A DNA stretch of 64,000 nt from QHXW01 sp035297145 (GCA_035297145.1 DATGZN010000094.1:62001-126000), one strand, 5' to 3'; positions 50,191-61,135 are shown, counted from the first letter of the stretch. The notes: generated by a model from the sequence alone, not told the origin. Made by a program: numbers and translations.

Positions 50191-52224
50191 ATGAGCACGC
50201 AACCAGAGCTTTACCGCAAACCGTCTAAGCCAGGTTACCTCGGCTCGTACAACTGGCCTGCAATGGCCCTTGGATGCACTCTGTTCCTGCTCACCAACTG
50301 GGCGTCAACCGAGTATATTGCGATGCGTTTCGAGTACCAGCCCGCGCTTGGCGATCCTCTGTTCCAAGTAGGTCACACCTTTGTCTATCCGCCCTTCGCG
50401 TGGTTCATGTGGGGATTGCATAACATCACGTCCCACGACCCGGCCGTCCGGCGGCCCCTGGGTGAAGGCATCGCGATCCTATTCGGCGGTTGTGCGGTGT
50501 CGATCTTTCTCTACTTCGGGGCCAACAGCCTGCGATCCCGACGGCTGTCGGCCAATGCCGAGCACCTGCACGGTTCGGCACGGTGGGCCACCGAGAAGGA
50601 CATTCGAGAGACGGGCCTGCTCGATGCGAGCGAGGGAGTTTACGTCGGGGGCTGGAAACCGAATGGTTGGTCTCGGTTGCATTACTTGCGGCACGATGGT
50701 CCCGAGCATGTCCTGGTGTTTGCTCCGACGCGTTCCGGCAAGGGCGTCAGCCTGGTGATTCCCACGCTATTGGCATGGAACGAGAGCGCGGTCATCTACG
50801 ACATCAAAGGCGAGAACTGGGCGAAGACCGCGGGCTTCCGCTCCATGCAGGGGCACATCTGCTTCCGGTTCTGCCCGGTGGAGCAGTCTTACGGATCAAG
50901 GTTCAATCCGCTCGTTGAGGTTCGGCTCTTCACGGATCGGGATGTCTCGGATGCCCAGAATATCGCCGAGATTCTGGGCCGGACCCATGGCGCCCATACG
51001 CCGTCCGATCCGCACTGGCAGGACACCGGCGTATCCATCATTTGCGGAATGATCCTCCACGTCTGCTACGAAGCGAAGACCAAGGACCGGACCGCATCGC
51101 TCGCGGACCTGACGAACGCGTTCTGCAGGTCAACGGACTTCCGCGACACGTTGACCGACATGGCGGAGTTCTGCCACGACCCGAAGGGCGAAGCCGGGTG
51201 GTCGGCGGGAACTCATCCGGTCGTACGCCAGAAGGCCATCGAGTGCCTGACCAAGGAAGAACGGGAGTTGGCGGGCGTGCTGTCCACGATTACTACAGCT
51301 CTGCAGGTGTACTGCGATCCCCTGATCGTCCGAAATACTTCGGCGAGCGACTTTTCAATTCAGGACCTGGTCAATCACGAACGGCCCGTCTCGCTGTATC
51401 TGGTGGTGCCGAACAGCGACCGCGACCGGCTCACGCCGCTCATGCGGCTGATCTTCACGATCATCATTCACCGGCTGACCGAGACGATGGAGTTCAACAA
51501 GGGTGCGCAGAAAGCGAACCTTCACAAGCTCCTGTTCCTGATTGATGAGTTTCCCTCGCTGAACCACATGGGCGTGTTCGCCCACGCTCTTTCCTATATG
51601 GCCGGATATGGCCTCAAGGCCTATCTGATCACCCAGGACATCCGGCAGATCGTCGATGCCTATGGGCCGAACGAGAGCATCGTGTCCAACTGCCACGTGC
51701 GCGTGGCGTTCACGCCGAACCAATACGAAACCGCCGACCTGCTTTCAAAAATGACGGGTACGCAAACCATCCAGAAGGCGACCTACAACTTCAGTGGCAA
51801 GCGAAATGCGCCGGTCATGAATCATATCAACGCAAGCGTCGAAAACGTCGAGCGCCCGCTGATGACGCCGGACGAGGTGTCACGGCTCAAGCCTGCCAAG
51901 AAAAGCGGCAAGGATACCTCCGAGCGTATCGTCGCCCCCGGACAGATGCTGATTTTCATTGCAGGCCAGCATCCCATCCTGGGCACCCAGATGCTGTACT
52001 TTCTCGATCCAACGCTCAAGGCGTGGTCCGAGATTCCACCGCCTGCCAAGTTAGTTTCGATCCAAGGAGGGAATATTGTGCCGCTACTAGAGACTTTGAA
52101 AGTAAATCGGTCAATGAAAGGACCCGGACGGCAGCCCGAGAACGCCGAGCTGCTGGACGAATTGGAGAGAGTGTTCATTGAAGATTGTCGCAAAGAAATG
52201 GAGGTCTACGACTATGCTGGTTGA
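50191..52224 (+). CDS. traG: Type IV coupling protein TraG/VirD4
   Basis: 677 residues. Two N-terminal membrane helices, then an ATPase with Walker A APTRSGKGVS (near residue 177) and Walker B LFLIDEFPSL (near 449). The family sequences DIKGENWAKTAG, RFNPL and NCHVRVAFTPNQYETADLLS are present. It delivers relaxase-bound DNA to the conjugation channel. It is full length, unlike trbG. The gene starts immediately after trbI and overlaps the next gene by 11 bases. No VirB4, VirB11 or relaxase gene is nearby. Confidence 0.92.
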   Translation: MSTQPELYRKPSKPGYLGSYNWPAMALGCTLFLLTNWASTEYIAMRFEYQPALGDPLFQVGHTFVYPPFAWFMWGLHNITSHDPAVRRPLGEGIAILFGGCAVSIFLYFGANSLRSRRLSANAEHLHGSARWATEKDIRETGLLDASEGVYVGGWKPNGWSRLHYLRHDGPEHVLVFAPTRSGKGVSLVIPTLLAWNESAVIYDIKGENWAKTAGFRSMQGHICFRFCPVEQSYGSRFNPLVEVRLFTDRDVSDAQNIAEILGRTHGAHTPSDPHWQDTGVSIICGMILHVCYEAKTKDRTASLADLTNAFCRSTDFRDTLTDMAEFCHDPKGEAGWSAGTHPVVRQKAIECLTKEERELAGVLSTITTALQVYCDPLIVRNTSASDFSIQDLVNHERPVSLYLVVPNSDRDRLTPLMRLIFTIIIHRLTETMEFNKGAQKANLHKLLFLIDEFPSLNHMGVFAHALSYMAGYGLKAYLITQDIRQIVDAYGPNESIVSNCHVRVAFTPNQYETADLLSKMTGTQTIQKATYNFSGKRNAPVMNHINASVENVERPLMTPDEVSRLKPAKKSGKDTSERIVAPGQMLIFIAGQHPILGTQMLYFLDPTLKAWSEIPPPAKLVSIQGGNIVPLLETLKVNRSMKGPGRQPENAELLDELERVFIEDCRKEMEVYDYAG

Positions 52225-52912
52225 TCAGGCAGAATTCAACGCACTGCGAGAGATCGTGCGGGAAAACACGGGTGACGAAATGATGCTGCTGAACCGCTTC
52301 ACGGTTCGTGGCATGCGACATGCGCTCGGGATGGAACAGGAGGCCGGGATAGAGACGCTGGTCCGGAACGGCGTGATTGTGGAGAAAGCGGGCCACTACG
52401 AATTCGCGCCGGAGATCCAGCGGGCGCTGGTGCGCGAGGAACTGGGAGACTCGCTGCGGGTGGCGGAAGCCATAACCAGGTTGCGCCTTGGGAAGCAAAC
52501 CACCGGTATCGAGACACCGGACATGCAGAAGGGCGCTTACCGGGGCGAGATTCTTGGCAGTTCGAAATGGCACGTTGTGCAGCGGGTGGGGAACTCGCAA
52601 ACGGTGGTGGCACATCTGAAGAACCGTTTGGAACCGCAAGCGGTCCTCGGTACGGTCGAGATCACCTATTCGCAGGGAAAGGGCGCGGTTACGCAGATCG
52701 AGGAACGGCAGCGAAGGCACGCCCACGGCAAAGAGCTGGCGCTCAGGAGGCAGTCAACCATGCAAATGAACAGGGTTGTGATCGCAGGCTATGTCTCGAA
52801 GACGGCGCAAGTGCGGCGTCTCCCTTCGGGCACTGCCTTGAATCGAGCGACCCTCACCGAGTCCTACCGGTTCGGCGTCTGGCGCGTTACCTCGAAGAGA
52901 AGGCGAGGCTAG
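52214..52912 (+). CDS. KfrB-domain protein running in frame into a single-stranded DNA-binding protein start
   Basis: From ATG 52214 (GGAGG upstream) the 232-codon frame encodes a helical N-terminal part (LVDQAEFNALREIVREN). A KfrB-like domain (YRGEILGSSKWHVVQRVGNSQTVVAH, LGTVEITYSQGKGAV) occupies about residues 112-165. The frame then reads through a second start with its own AGGAGG site at 52760, MQMNRVVIAGYVSKTAQVRRLPSGTA, the classical SSB N-terminus. That match breaks off after about 38 residues. KfrB domains occur in conjugative-plasmid proteins. Both the missing stop and the truncated SSB point to decay, though a genuine fusion is possible. Confidence 0.6.
   Translation: MLVDQAEFNALREIVRENTGDEMMLLNRFTVRGMRHALGMEQEAGIETLVRNGVIVEKAGHYEFAPEIQRALVREELGDSLRVAEAITRLRLGKQTTGIETPDMQKGAYRGEILGSSKWHVVQRVGNSQTVVAHLKNRLEPQAVLGTVEITYSQGKGAVTQIEERQRRHAHGKELALRRQSTMQMNRVVIAGYVSKTAQVRRLPSGTALNRATLTESYRFGVWRVTSKRRRG
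52760..52912 (+). pseudogene. Truncated single-stranded DNA-binding protein gene
   Basis: Start codon with AGGAGG 11 bases upstream and the first OB-fold strands (MNRVVIAGYVSKTAQVRRLPSGT) of an SSB. The homology stops at TLTESYRF, before the rest of the OB fold. Confidence 0.6.
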
Positions 52913-53034
52913 CCGAGGAACGGCCGAAGCTCGATGCGGAACGGGCGGAATTGGAGAAAGTTCGTACAAAAGTTCGTACAGAGCCGGGCGAAGCCCCGAA
53001 TCAGGTCGAGCAGAAAAAGCTTTTGGTTCAATGA
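52873..53034 (+). pseudogene. C-terminal fragment of a coiled-coil protein
   Basis: In a different frame from the SSB part, 53 codons read RRLARYLEEKARLAEERPKL and onward, charged and helical, to the TGA at 53032. It has no start codon. It looks like the tail of a larger, lost gene, joined to the SSB start by a deletion. Confidence 0.45.
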
Positions 53035-53040
53035 ATTAGA

Positions 53041-53116
<76 letters not shown>

Positions 53117-53139
53117 GCAAGCCTCTGGAGGTCTTTTTA

Positions 53140-53955
53140 TTATAGTCGGAGCGCTGAGCGGCGTGTCAAACCGCAGTGGCGATTTTGCTCTTGTCGCGCG
53201 TAATCGAGGAAAAGTTCCAGGCCGCGATAGTCGGCCGGGCCCAATTCAGAAACGATGTGGCGCGTTAGGTATTCCCTTGCGAGCGCCGGAGGGATGCCGC
53301 GATGTGTGGCCTCCACGCGAATAATATCGACCAGATGGGCACGTCCAAACTCGTAAGACGAGCGGAAGACAGCTTCCACCTCCGGTGTGATGGCGGCTTT
53401 TCGCCCGGCCCAAATAGCGAAAACCATGGGGAGGCTGGTCATTTCCGTCCACGCCGCGCCCAAATCGAGCACGTGGCAATCGAGTGTTTCGGGATCGAGG
53501 TGAAGCGCCGGGTCTCCAATGATCAGCGCTGCATCCGCGGCAGCCAGCATGTCATCCAGATTGGGAGCCAGCGAGGTGACACGCGGGGCCGCGCCGTAGC
53601 GCCGGCCCAGAATGATCTGCGCAAGCGCCACCGATGTCCGCGAGCTGATGTCAGCGGCAAGCGTTTGAATCTCGTCGAAAGGCTTGGACGAGACCAGCAG
53701 GATGCTGCGCACCGCTCCTCGCGAAGCGATGCCGAGGCCGCGCACTCTGCCGTAATCGTGCAGGTTGAGCTCGACCGATGGAATGATGCCGATATCCGCC
53801 GCGCCGGTCGCCACTTCGCGCGCGCACTCAGATGGGATGCGGAATTCCAGGTCGAAAGCACCACGCTGATCGCCATGCAACATCCCCCAGACCAGCGGAG
53901 AGGTGTTGAGATAGCTGACAGCGCAGACTTTGACCGGAGGATCGAAAGGCTTCAC
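53140..53955 (-). CDS. mqnA: Chorismate dehydratase of the futalosine pathway (MqnA)
   Basis: 271 residues of the MqnA/MqnD substrate-binding-like fold: start KVCAVSYLNTSPLVWGMLHG, then DLEFRIPSECAREVATGAADIGIIPSVEL. MqnA removes water from chorismate as the first step of menaquinone synthesis by the futalosine route. It differs from MqnD by the YLNTxPL start. The menaquinol made would be a natural electron donor for the complex III in this window. First gene next to the tRNA-Asn, 9 bases after the cyclase gene, on the same strand. Confidence 0.88.
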   Translation of the reverse strand: MKPFDPPVKVCAVSYLNTSPLVWGMLHGDQRGAFDLEFRIPSECAREVATGAADIGIIPSVELNLHDYGRVRGLGIASRGAVRSILLVSSKPFDEIQTLAADISSRTSVALAQIILGRRYGAAPRVTSLAPNLDDMLAAADAALIIGDPALHLDPETLDCHVLDLGAAWTEMTSLPMVFAIWAGRKAAITPEVEAVFRSSYEFGRAHLVDIIRVEATHRGIPPALAREYLTRHIVSELGPADYRGLELFLDYARQEQNRHCGLTRRSALRL

Positions 53956-53963
53956 GTTTTAGT

Positions 53964-55127
53964 CTACTCCTGGCGCGCCACGGACCGGCGCTTCTTGAAG
54001 GTATACATGTCGCGATCGGCAGCGTCGAGCACCTCCCGCAGGGGCCCGCCGAAGGCTTCCGAGACACCCCAACTGAACGAGATGGGCAGAGGGCCGTAGC
54101 CGCGAACCCGGAAATCGTTCAACCGGCGCCGCACTTCCAACATGCGGGACGTGACGACCGGAAGGTTCTGATTGCGGAACAAGATCACGAACTCATCGCC
54201 ACCCCAGCGGTACGCTTCGTCCTCCTGACGGATGGAGGAGCGCATCAGGTGTCCGATGTTGCGCAGGATCTCGTCGCCCACAAGATGCCCATACTGGTCG
54301 TTGATGCTTTTAAAATTGTCCATATCGCAAACCGCCACTACTCCGGAGAACGGTTCCGTGCCCTCCATGCGCCGCTCTAAAGCGGCCTGGTTCAGCAGGC
54401 CGGTGAGACGATCGAGATCAAGGCTCTTCAAACTGTCGCGCCGCACGGCATCCATCTCGTTGGATAGTGCCTCGATGCGGTCGCGTTGATTTTCGATCCA
54501 CATGGCCATGGCCGCGAACGCCAGCAGCGTCAACAGGGCGAAATCGTAGAAGCTGTTGTATTGCAGATAGCGCGGCCATTGCGGGTGTCCGCCGCGATTG
54601 TAGAGATAAAAGAAGACCACTGCATTCAGCAGAAAGGCGATAGCGTAACACAACAGGGAAAACCGGAACAGACGGCCGCCTACGCCACCGCCGCTGCGGA
54701 TTACGAAGAAGCTGTACAGATAGATGCTCCCCAGCACCAGTCCGTGCATCGCCTGAAAACCTTCGAAGCTGCTCTGTAAGCCCAGAATATAGACAATGGC
54801 GAGAAACAGCGGAAACCCCAAGAGCATCCGCGCGATTGATTTCCAGGTATCCGCGCCGGGCGAGGTGCCCGCTCGTGCCGCCACCAGAAGAGCCAGGGCA
54901 AAAGCGAACTCAAAAAGCGCATAAGGCCCCAACCAGAAAACCACCGTGGTCAGAAGGTACATGCGCAAGCAAATCAGCGCGATCACCTGCAGGGCCCAAG
55001 CCAGGCTCCAGTAACCGAAGTAGACGATGCCGGATTGCCGCCAGAGAAACAGAAAAACCAGGCAGAACAGAAGAGTGCCCAGCATCTGGACGTTCAACGC
55101 CACTACATCCAGCGCCGGCGGTGTCAT
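53964..55127 (-). CDS. Membrane diguanylate cyclase (GGDEF)
   Basis: 387 residues. About seven membrane helices (residues 10-210) form a sensor region. The GGDEF domain that follows has the catalytic motif GGDEF at 309-313 (RWGGDEFVILF) and the product-inhibition I-site RQED at 300-303, exactly five residues before it. The enzyme should make cyclic di-GMP from GTP. The signal recognised by the membrane part is unknown. The stop is 8 bases before mqnA; the gene begins 1 base after the ymdB-like gene ends, so the three form an operon. Confidence 0.9.
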   Translation of the reverse strand: MTPPALDVVALNVQMLGTLLFCLVFLFLWRQSGIVYFGYWSLAWALQVIALICLRMYLLTTVVFWLGPYALFEFAFALALLVAARAGTSPGADTWKSIARMLLGFPLFLAIVYILGLQSSFEGFQAMHGLVLGSIYLYSFFVIRSGGGVGGRLFRFSLLCYAIAFLLNAVVFFYLYNRGGHPQWPRYLQYNSFYDFALLTLLAFAAMAMWIENQRDRIEALSNEMDAVRRDSLKSLDLDRLTGLLNQAALERRMEGTEPFSGVVAVCDMDNFKSINDQYGHLVGDEILRNIGHLMRSSIRQEDEAYRWGGDEFVILFRNQNLPVVTSRMLEVRRRLNDFRVRGYGPLPISFSWGVSEAFGGPLREVLDAADRDMYTFKKRRSVARQE

Positions 55128-55907
55128 TTAATCGCCCTTCACCGTGTGGCGGCGGATTTGGATTGCCCGCCCAGTGTCGTCATTGACTTCGACAATGACG
55201 GAATGGAGCTCGGGCGATCCCTTGGCCGGCTCCATGCGGCACGGCATGGCGTCGAGAAAGCGCTGGATGATCACGTCCTTACGTACGCCGATAACCGAAT
55301 CGTATGGTCCAGTCATGCCTACGTCAGTCTGATAGGCAGTGCCCCCCGGCAGGATTCGTGTGTCCGCGGTGGGAATGTGCGTGTGTGTCCCGACTATGGC
55401 GGAAACGCGGCCATCCAAATACCAGCCCATGGCCATCTTCTCGCTGGTGAGCTCCGCGTGAAAATCCACGAATCGCACCTTTGTATCCTGCAACGAATTC
55501 AGGATTTCGTCCGCTTTGCGAAAGGGACACTCAGTGATGGGCATGTAGGTTCTGCCTTGCAGGTTCATCACAGCGCACCGGTTACCGTTGCGAGCGTTGG
55601 CGACGTAAACACCGGCGCCTGGGGCCGTCGCGGCATAGTTGGCGGGCCGCAGCAAGGCGGGCCGCCGCGCGAAATACTCGTAGATCTCCTTCTTGTCCCA
55701 GATATGATTTCCGCTGGTGAGCACGTCCAAACCCAACGCGAACAATTCCTCAGCGATGGATGGAGTCACCCCGAAACCTCCGGCGGAGTTCTCCGCGTTC
55801 GCGATGGCAAGGTCAATGCGCTGCGTTTGCTTGATATCCGCCAGATGATCGGCGACCAAGTGCCGCCCGACGGACGAGAAAAGATCCCCGATAAAAAGAA
55901 TGTTCAT
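55128..55907 (-). CDS. ymdB: YmdB-family metallophosphoesterase
   Basis: 259 residues. The calcineurin-like metal motifs are visible: D8 in IGDLF, NAEN (near 37-40), SGNHIWD with the metal-bridging N and H, and GTHTHIPT near the C-terminus. The family includes the 2',3'-cyclic-nucleotide phosphodiesterase YmdB. In firmicutes it influences biofilm and sporulation; here its role is not known. The start at MNILFIGD fits the family; the longer frame from 55934 is rejected. In an operon with the diguanylate cyclase. Confidence 0.88.
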   Translation of the reverse strand: MNILFIGDLFSSVGRHLVADHLADIKQTQRIDLAIANAENSAGGFGVTPSIAEELFALGLDVLTSGNHIWDKKEIYEYFARRPALLRPANYAATAPGAGVYVANARNGNRCAVMNLQGRTYMPITECPFRKADEILNSLQDTKVRFVDFHAELTSEKMAMGWYLDGRVSAIVGTHTHIPTADTRILPGGTAYQTDVGMTGPYDSVIGVRKDVIIQRFLDAMPCRMEPAKGSPELHSVIVEVNDDTGRAIQIRRHTVKGD

Positions 55908-55979
55908 AGTCGGCGCACCGGCTGGCAACCCCAAGAATCTCCCCGTTGAAATGGCTTCCGTGACCGCGTATTGTTGCGC

Positions 55980-57647
55980 TCAGAACTTTGAGGTCACAGC
56001 GCCTTCCGATGCCGACGATACCAGCGCGCAGTACTTGGCGAACACCCCCGTCGCATAATGCGGAGCCGGCGCATGCCAATGCGACAGCCTTTCACGAATC
56101 TTTTCGGGTGTGATCTCGAGATTCATCTGGCGCGCATCCACATCGATCGAGATGGTGTCGCCTTCCTCGACCGCAGCAATCGGACCTCCGTTGGCCGCCT
56201 CCGGTGCGACGTGCGCCACCATGAAACCGTGGGTGGCCCCGCTAAAACGGCCATCCGTCACCAGCGCGACAGACTCGGATAGACCAGCTCCGACAATAGC
56301 TCCGGTAACACCCAACATCTCCCGCATGCCCGGCCCGCCGCGCGGCCCTTCATAGCGGATGACCACCACATCGTTCGGCCGGATCTCTCCGCGCGTGACG
56401 GCGCTCATGGCGTCTTCCTCGCGGCCGAACACGCGAGCCGGCCCGCGATGCATTTTCTTGTCATGGCCCGCTAGCTTGATCACACAACCCTCAGGCGCGA
56501 GTGATCCCCGGAGAATAGCGAGGCCGCCCGTCGGCTTGAGCGGCTTATCCAGCGGCCGGATCACCTCTTGGCCCGGCGTCTCGACGGCCTTCGCGGCCTC
56601 TTCCGCAAACGCTCGGCCCGTGCAGGTGATCGCCGAGCCGTCGACGTATCCGCCTTTCACCAGGCGCTGCGCAATCACGGGAATTCCGCCGGCCTTGTCG
56701 ACGTCCACGGCAACGAAGCGGCCACCTGGTTTCAGGTCTACCAGAATTGGCGTGCGGCTACTGACGCGATCGAAATCCTCCATGGCCAGCGGCACACCCG
56801 CCTCGCGTGCGATAGCCAGCAGGTGTAGCACCGCGTTGGTCGAGCCGCCGGTAGCGGCCACGCCGGCAATGGCATTCTCCAGAGCCTTCCGCGTCACGAT
56901 GTCGCGCGGGCGCAGGTTGTTCCTAACGGCATCCATCACGATCTCACCGCAGCGGATACATACATCAATTTTCCGCGGATCGACTTGCGGAACCGCCGCC
57001 GTCCCCATGGGGGAGAGCCCGATCAGCTCCATTACAGTCGCCATGGTGTTGGCGGTGAACTGGCCGCCGCAAGCGCCGGCGCCCGGGCAAGCTTCGTTCT
57101 CGATGTCGAGCAGTTCCTGGTCGCTCATGCGTCCCGCCGCATTCGCGCCCACAGCTTCGAAAACGTCCTGAATCGTGATGTCGTGGCCCTTATGCCGGCC
57201 GGGGAGAATCGATCCACCGTACAGCACGATGCCCGGAATATTGAGCCGCAGCATGGCCATCGCACCTGCCGGAATGGTTTTGTCGCAGGCCACCAGCGCA
57301 ACCAGTCCGTCAAACATGTGTCCCCGGGCCACCAGTTCCATCGAATCCGCGATCACCTCGCGGCTCACCAGAGAAGCCTTCATGCCCTCCGTACCCATGG
57401 TGATGCCGTCGCTGATCGCGATGGTATTGAATTCCATGGGCGTGCCGCCGGCTTTGCGGACACCTTCCTTCACCTTTACGGCCAGCGCGCGCAGATTGTA
57501 GTTGCACGGCATGGTTTCGGTCCAGGTGTTAGCGATGCCGATAATAGGCTTCTTCAGGTCATCGTCGGTGAAGCCGATCGCCTTCAAAAAGGAGCGGGCT
57601 GGGGCGCGGTCACGACCCTGCGTGATCGTATAACTGTTGAGTTTCAT
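55980..57647 (-). CDS. ilvD: Dihydroxy-acid dehydratase
   Basis: 555 residues, full length for IlvD. The iron-sulfur and active-site sequences are present: PCNYNLRALAVKVKEGVRKAG, the cysteine of VACDKTIPAGAMA and GACGGQFTANTMATV. The enzyme converts 2,3-dihydroxy-isovalerate and -methylvalerate to the keto acids in valine and isoleucine synthesis. It lies in an isolated position; other ilv genes are not in the window. Start MKLNSYTITQGRDRAPARSF fits homologues. Confidence 0.95.
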   Translation of the reverse strand: MKLNSYTITQGRDRAPARSFLKAIGFTDDDLKKPIIGIANTWTETMPCNYNLRALAVKVKEGVRKAGGTPMEFNTIAISDGITMGTEGMKASLVSREVIADSMELVARGHMFDGLVALVACDKTIPAGAMAMLRLNIPGIVLYGGSILPGRHKGHDITIQDVFEAVGANAAGRMSDQELLDIENEACPGAGACGGQFTANTMATVMELIGLSPMGTAAVPQVDPRKIDVCIRCGEIVMDAVRNNLRPRDIVTRKALENAIAGVAATGGSTNAVLHLLAIAREAGVPLAMEDFDRVSSRTPILVDLKPGGRFVAVDVDKAGGIPVIAQRLVKGGYVDGSAITCTGRAFAEEAAKAVETPGQEVIRPLDKPLKPTGGLAILRGSLAPEGCVIKLAGHDKKMHRGPARVFGREEDAMSAVTRGEIRPNDVVVIRYEGPRGGPGMREMLGVTGAIVGAGLSESVALVTDGRFSGATHGFMVAHVAPEAANGGPIAAVEEGDTISIDVDARQMNLEITPEKIRERLSHWHAPAPHYATGVFAKYCALVSSASEGAVTSKF

Positions 57648-57794
57648 CGGAACTAACTATCTTACTGCAAGCTGAAGCGCCGCTCGCAGCGGGAAAATCG
57701 TAGAAAGGGGATGGCGCGGTCACCGCCGCGAGTAGTACGATAGCCAGGTAACCTATACATTTGATAGAGACTGAGGAGTTGCATCCGAAAGACC

Positions 57795-58421
57795 ATGTAC
57801 ACGCTAACACAGCACCAAAACTCGACCATTCGAACGCGGAAGTTCCAGCGTATCCTGCTCTCCGCGGCGATGGGAATTTTCGCCATCCACTGCGCGAACG
57901 CCCAGGAGACCGGTTACGTCAAGGCTCACGGGAAACCGGGCGATGCCGGGGTTTTCATCAACGGCCAGTACGTAGGACCGGCAACCAGATTTACGGTACC
58001 GGAAAAGTATCCCGCGCCGGCCGGCGACGTCGAGGTGACGTTCAAAGATCCTCGCTATGAGGACTTCACCACCAAAGTCACGGTGCGGCCCAAGAAAACC
58101 ACCAAGATCAAGTACGCGCTGAAGAAGCTCCCGGAGCCACAACCTCCATTCGGACGTTTCCGGCTGGGCGGCGGTGAACCCGAATCCTTTATCTCCATTG
58201 CAACCGGTGATACCGGCGCCGTCTACATCAACGATAAATTCTTCGGATATGTTGATGAGCTGAACAACCCCGGAGGCGGTCTGCTGCTCCCGCCGGGCAC
58301 CTATGACTTGCACGTCGTGTCACCGCTTTTCGGCGACATCCGCCAAAAAATAACCATCGAGGCCAACAAGGTCACGGTGGTGCCTCTGCCCAAAAAAGGA
58401 TCTGGAGGAGGCGGCGCATAA
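57795..58421 (+). CDS. Secreted PEGA-like protein
   Basis: 208 residues with a signal segment (FQRILLSAAMGIFAIHCANAQ) and two PEGA-type beta units: GYVKAHGKPGDAGVFINGQYVGPATRF and GDTGAVYINDKFFGYVD with LLPPGTYDLHVVSPLF. It ends in a Gly/Lys tail (KKGSGGGG). PEGA proteins are surface-associated; function unknown. The stop overlaps the AUA start of the next gene, so both are probably translated together. Confidence 0.72.
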   Translation: MYTLTQHQNSTIRTRKFQRILLSAAMGIFAIHCANAQETGYVKAHGKPGDAGVFINGQYVGPATRFTVPEKYPAPAGDVEVTFKDPRYEDFTTKVTVRPKKTTKIKYALKKLPEPQPPFGRFRLGGGEPESFISIATGDTGAVYINDKFFGYVDELNNPGGGLLLPPGTYDLHVVSPLFGDIRQKITIEANKVTVVPLPKKGSGGGGA

Positions 58422-59830
58422 CACTTACTCGGACGCCGGCACTCGTCGTCGCGCTCGCGGCCTGCGCCTGTGCTGGCGACTGGCTCCGGTTCCGCGGTCC
58501 GAACGGATCGGGAGTCGCGGACAGTACTGCGTTACCCGAGACGTTTGGCCCCAGGCGCAACGTTGTTTGGAAGACGGCGCTGCCGCTCGGTCATTCGTCT
58601 CCGATCCTCGCCGGTGACCGCATCTTTCTCACCGCGGTCGATCATGACAAGCTCTACACGTTTTGTCTGAGCCGTGGGACCGGCCAAATCCTGTGGCGGC
58701 GCGAGTGCCCTCGCAACCGTACTGAACCGCTCGATAAGCTGAACACCGCCGCGTCGCCTACTCCAGCCAGCGACGGCAAGAATGTTTATGTCTTCTTTGG
58801 CGATTTCGGACTGGTGTCCTACGGATTCGACGGCACCGAACGCTGGCGCGTGCCCCTCGGCCCATTCCGCAATGTCTATGGCATGGGTGGTTCGCCGATT
58901 GTGGCCGGAGATCAAGTGATCCTGGTCTGCGATCAGTCCGTCGACTCGTTCGTCATCGCCGTAGGAACGGATGATGGACGAGAACGGTGGAAACGCCCGC
59001 GGCCCCAAGCCCTCAGCGGTCACTCCACGCCAATCCTTTACCAGCCGGAAGGTTCACCCATTCAGATCATCGCTCCCGGCTCGTTTCGCGCCGATGCGTA
59101 CTTATTGGACACGGGAGAAACGCTCTGGTCGACTGGCGGCCTTCCATCGGAAATGAAATCGGGCGCTGTGATAGGCGATGGCGTGATCTACTTTAGCGGC
59201 TACAACGCCCCGGAGAACGAGCCGGGCCGCCAGGTTCACCTTCCGCCGTTTGAAGAAGTGCTCGCCGCCCACGACAAGGACAAAGACGGCCGCATCTCAC
59301 TCGCGGAAGCCTCTGACGAGCGCACCAAGATGTACTTCCGTTTCATTGATCTCAATCAGGATGGGTTTCTTTCCGCCGACGAATGGAAAAGTTACAGTGC
59401 TGTCATGACGGCGGAAAACGGCCTGCTGGCCATTCGGCCCGGCCGGGGAGATGTGACCACAACTGGCCTGCGCTGGAAATATCAGCGCGGCATACCACAG
59501 TTACCCACCGTCCTGCTGTACCAGAAAGTCTTGTACATGATTAACGATGCCGGGGTGCTGACGACGCTCGATCCCTCGACCGGTGCCGTGCTTAAGCAAG
59601 GCCGGCTGCGCGGCGTTGCGGACCGCTACTTTGCATCGCCAGTCGCTGCGGACAACAAGATTTTCATCGTGAGTCAGGCAGGTGTGGTCACGGTTCTCAA
59701 GCCGGGCGGGGGACAAGAGATCCTGGCCGTCAACGAACTCGATGATGAATGCTACGCTACGCCCGCGATCGCCGACGGCCGCATCTACATACGCACGCGC
59801 AGCGCGCTGTATTGCTTCGGGACGCGATAA
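58418..59830 (+). CDS. Secreted PQQ-type beta-propeller with EF-hands; start codon probably AUA
   Basis: 470 residues when read from ATA at 58418. The first in-frame ATG is at 58814, which would remove the signal (LVVALAACACA) and the first propeller blade DWLRFRGPNGSGV, identical in position to DWTRFRGPNGSGV of the paralogue at 7334. A ribosome-binding site (GGAGGAGG, from 58403) precedes ATA, which overlaps the upstream stop as ATAA; one G-to-A change from ATGA would explain this. Blades end in YCFG. EF-hand loops DKDKDGRISLAE (near 287) and DLNQDGFLSADE lie between blades. Confidence 0.7.
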   Translation: MTLTRTPALVVALAACACAGDWLRFRGPNGSGVADSTALPETFGPRRNVVWKTALPLGHSSPILAGDRIFLTAVDHDKLYTFCLSRGTGQILWRRECPRNRTEPLDKLNTAASPTPASDGKNVYVFFGDFGLVSYGFDGTERWRVPLGPFRNVYGMGGSPIVAGDQVILVCDQSVDSFVIAVGTDDGRERWKRPRPQALSGHSTPILYQPEGSPIQIIAPGSFRADAYLLDTGETLWSTGGLPSEMKSGAVIGDGVIYFSGYNAPENEPGRQVHLPPFEEVLAAHDKDKDGRISLAEASDERTKMYFRFIDLNQDGFLSADEWKSYSAVMTAENGLLAIRPGRGDVTTTGLRWKYQRGIPQLPTVLLYQKVLYMINDAGVLTTLDPSTGAVLKQGRLRGVADRYFASPVAADNKIFIVSQAGVVTVLKPGGGQEILAVNELDDECYATPAIADGRIYIRTRSALYCFGTR

Positions 59831-59833
59831 TCC

Positions 59834-61131
<1,298 letters not shown>

Positions 61132-61135
<4 letters not shown>

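Noticed and set aside
58814..59830. Start of the second propeller gene at its first ATG
   Set aside because: This would remove the signal peptide and the first blade that align with the paralogue at 7334, and no ribosome-binding site precedes it.
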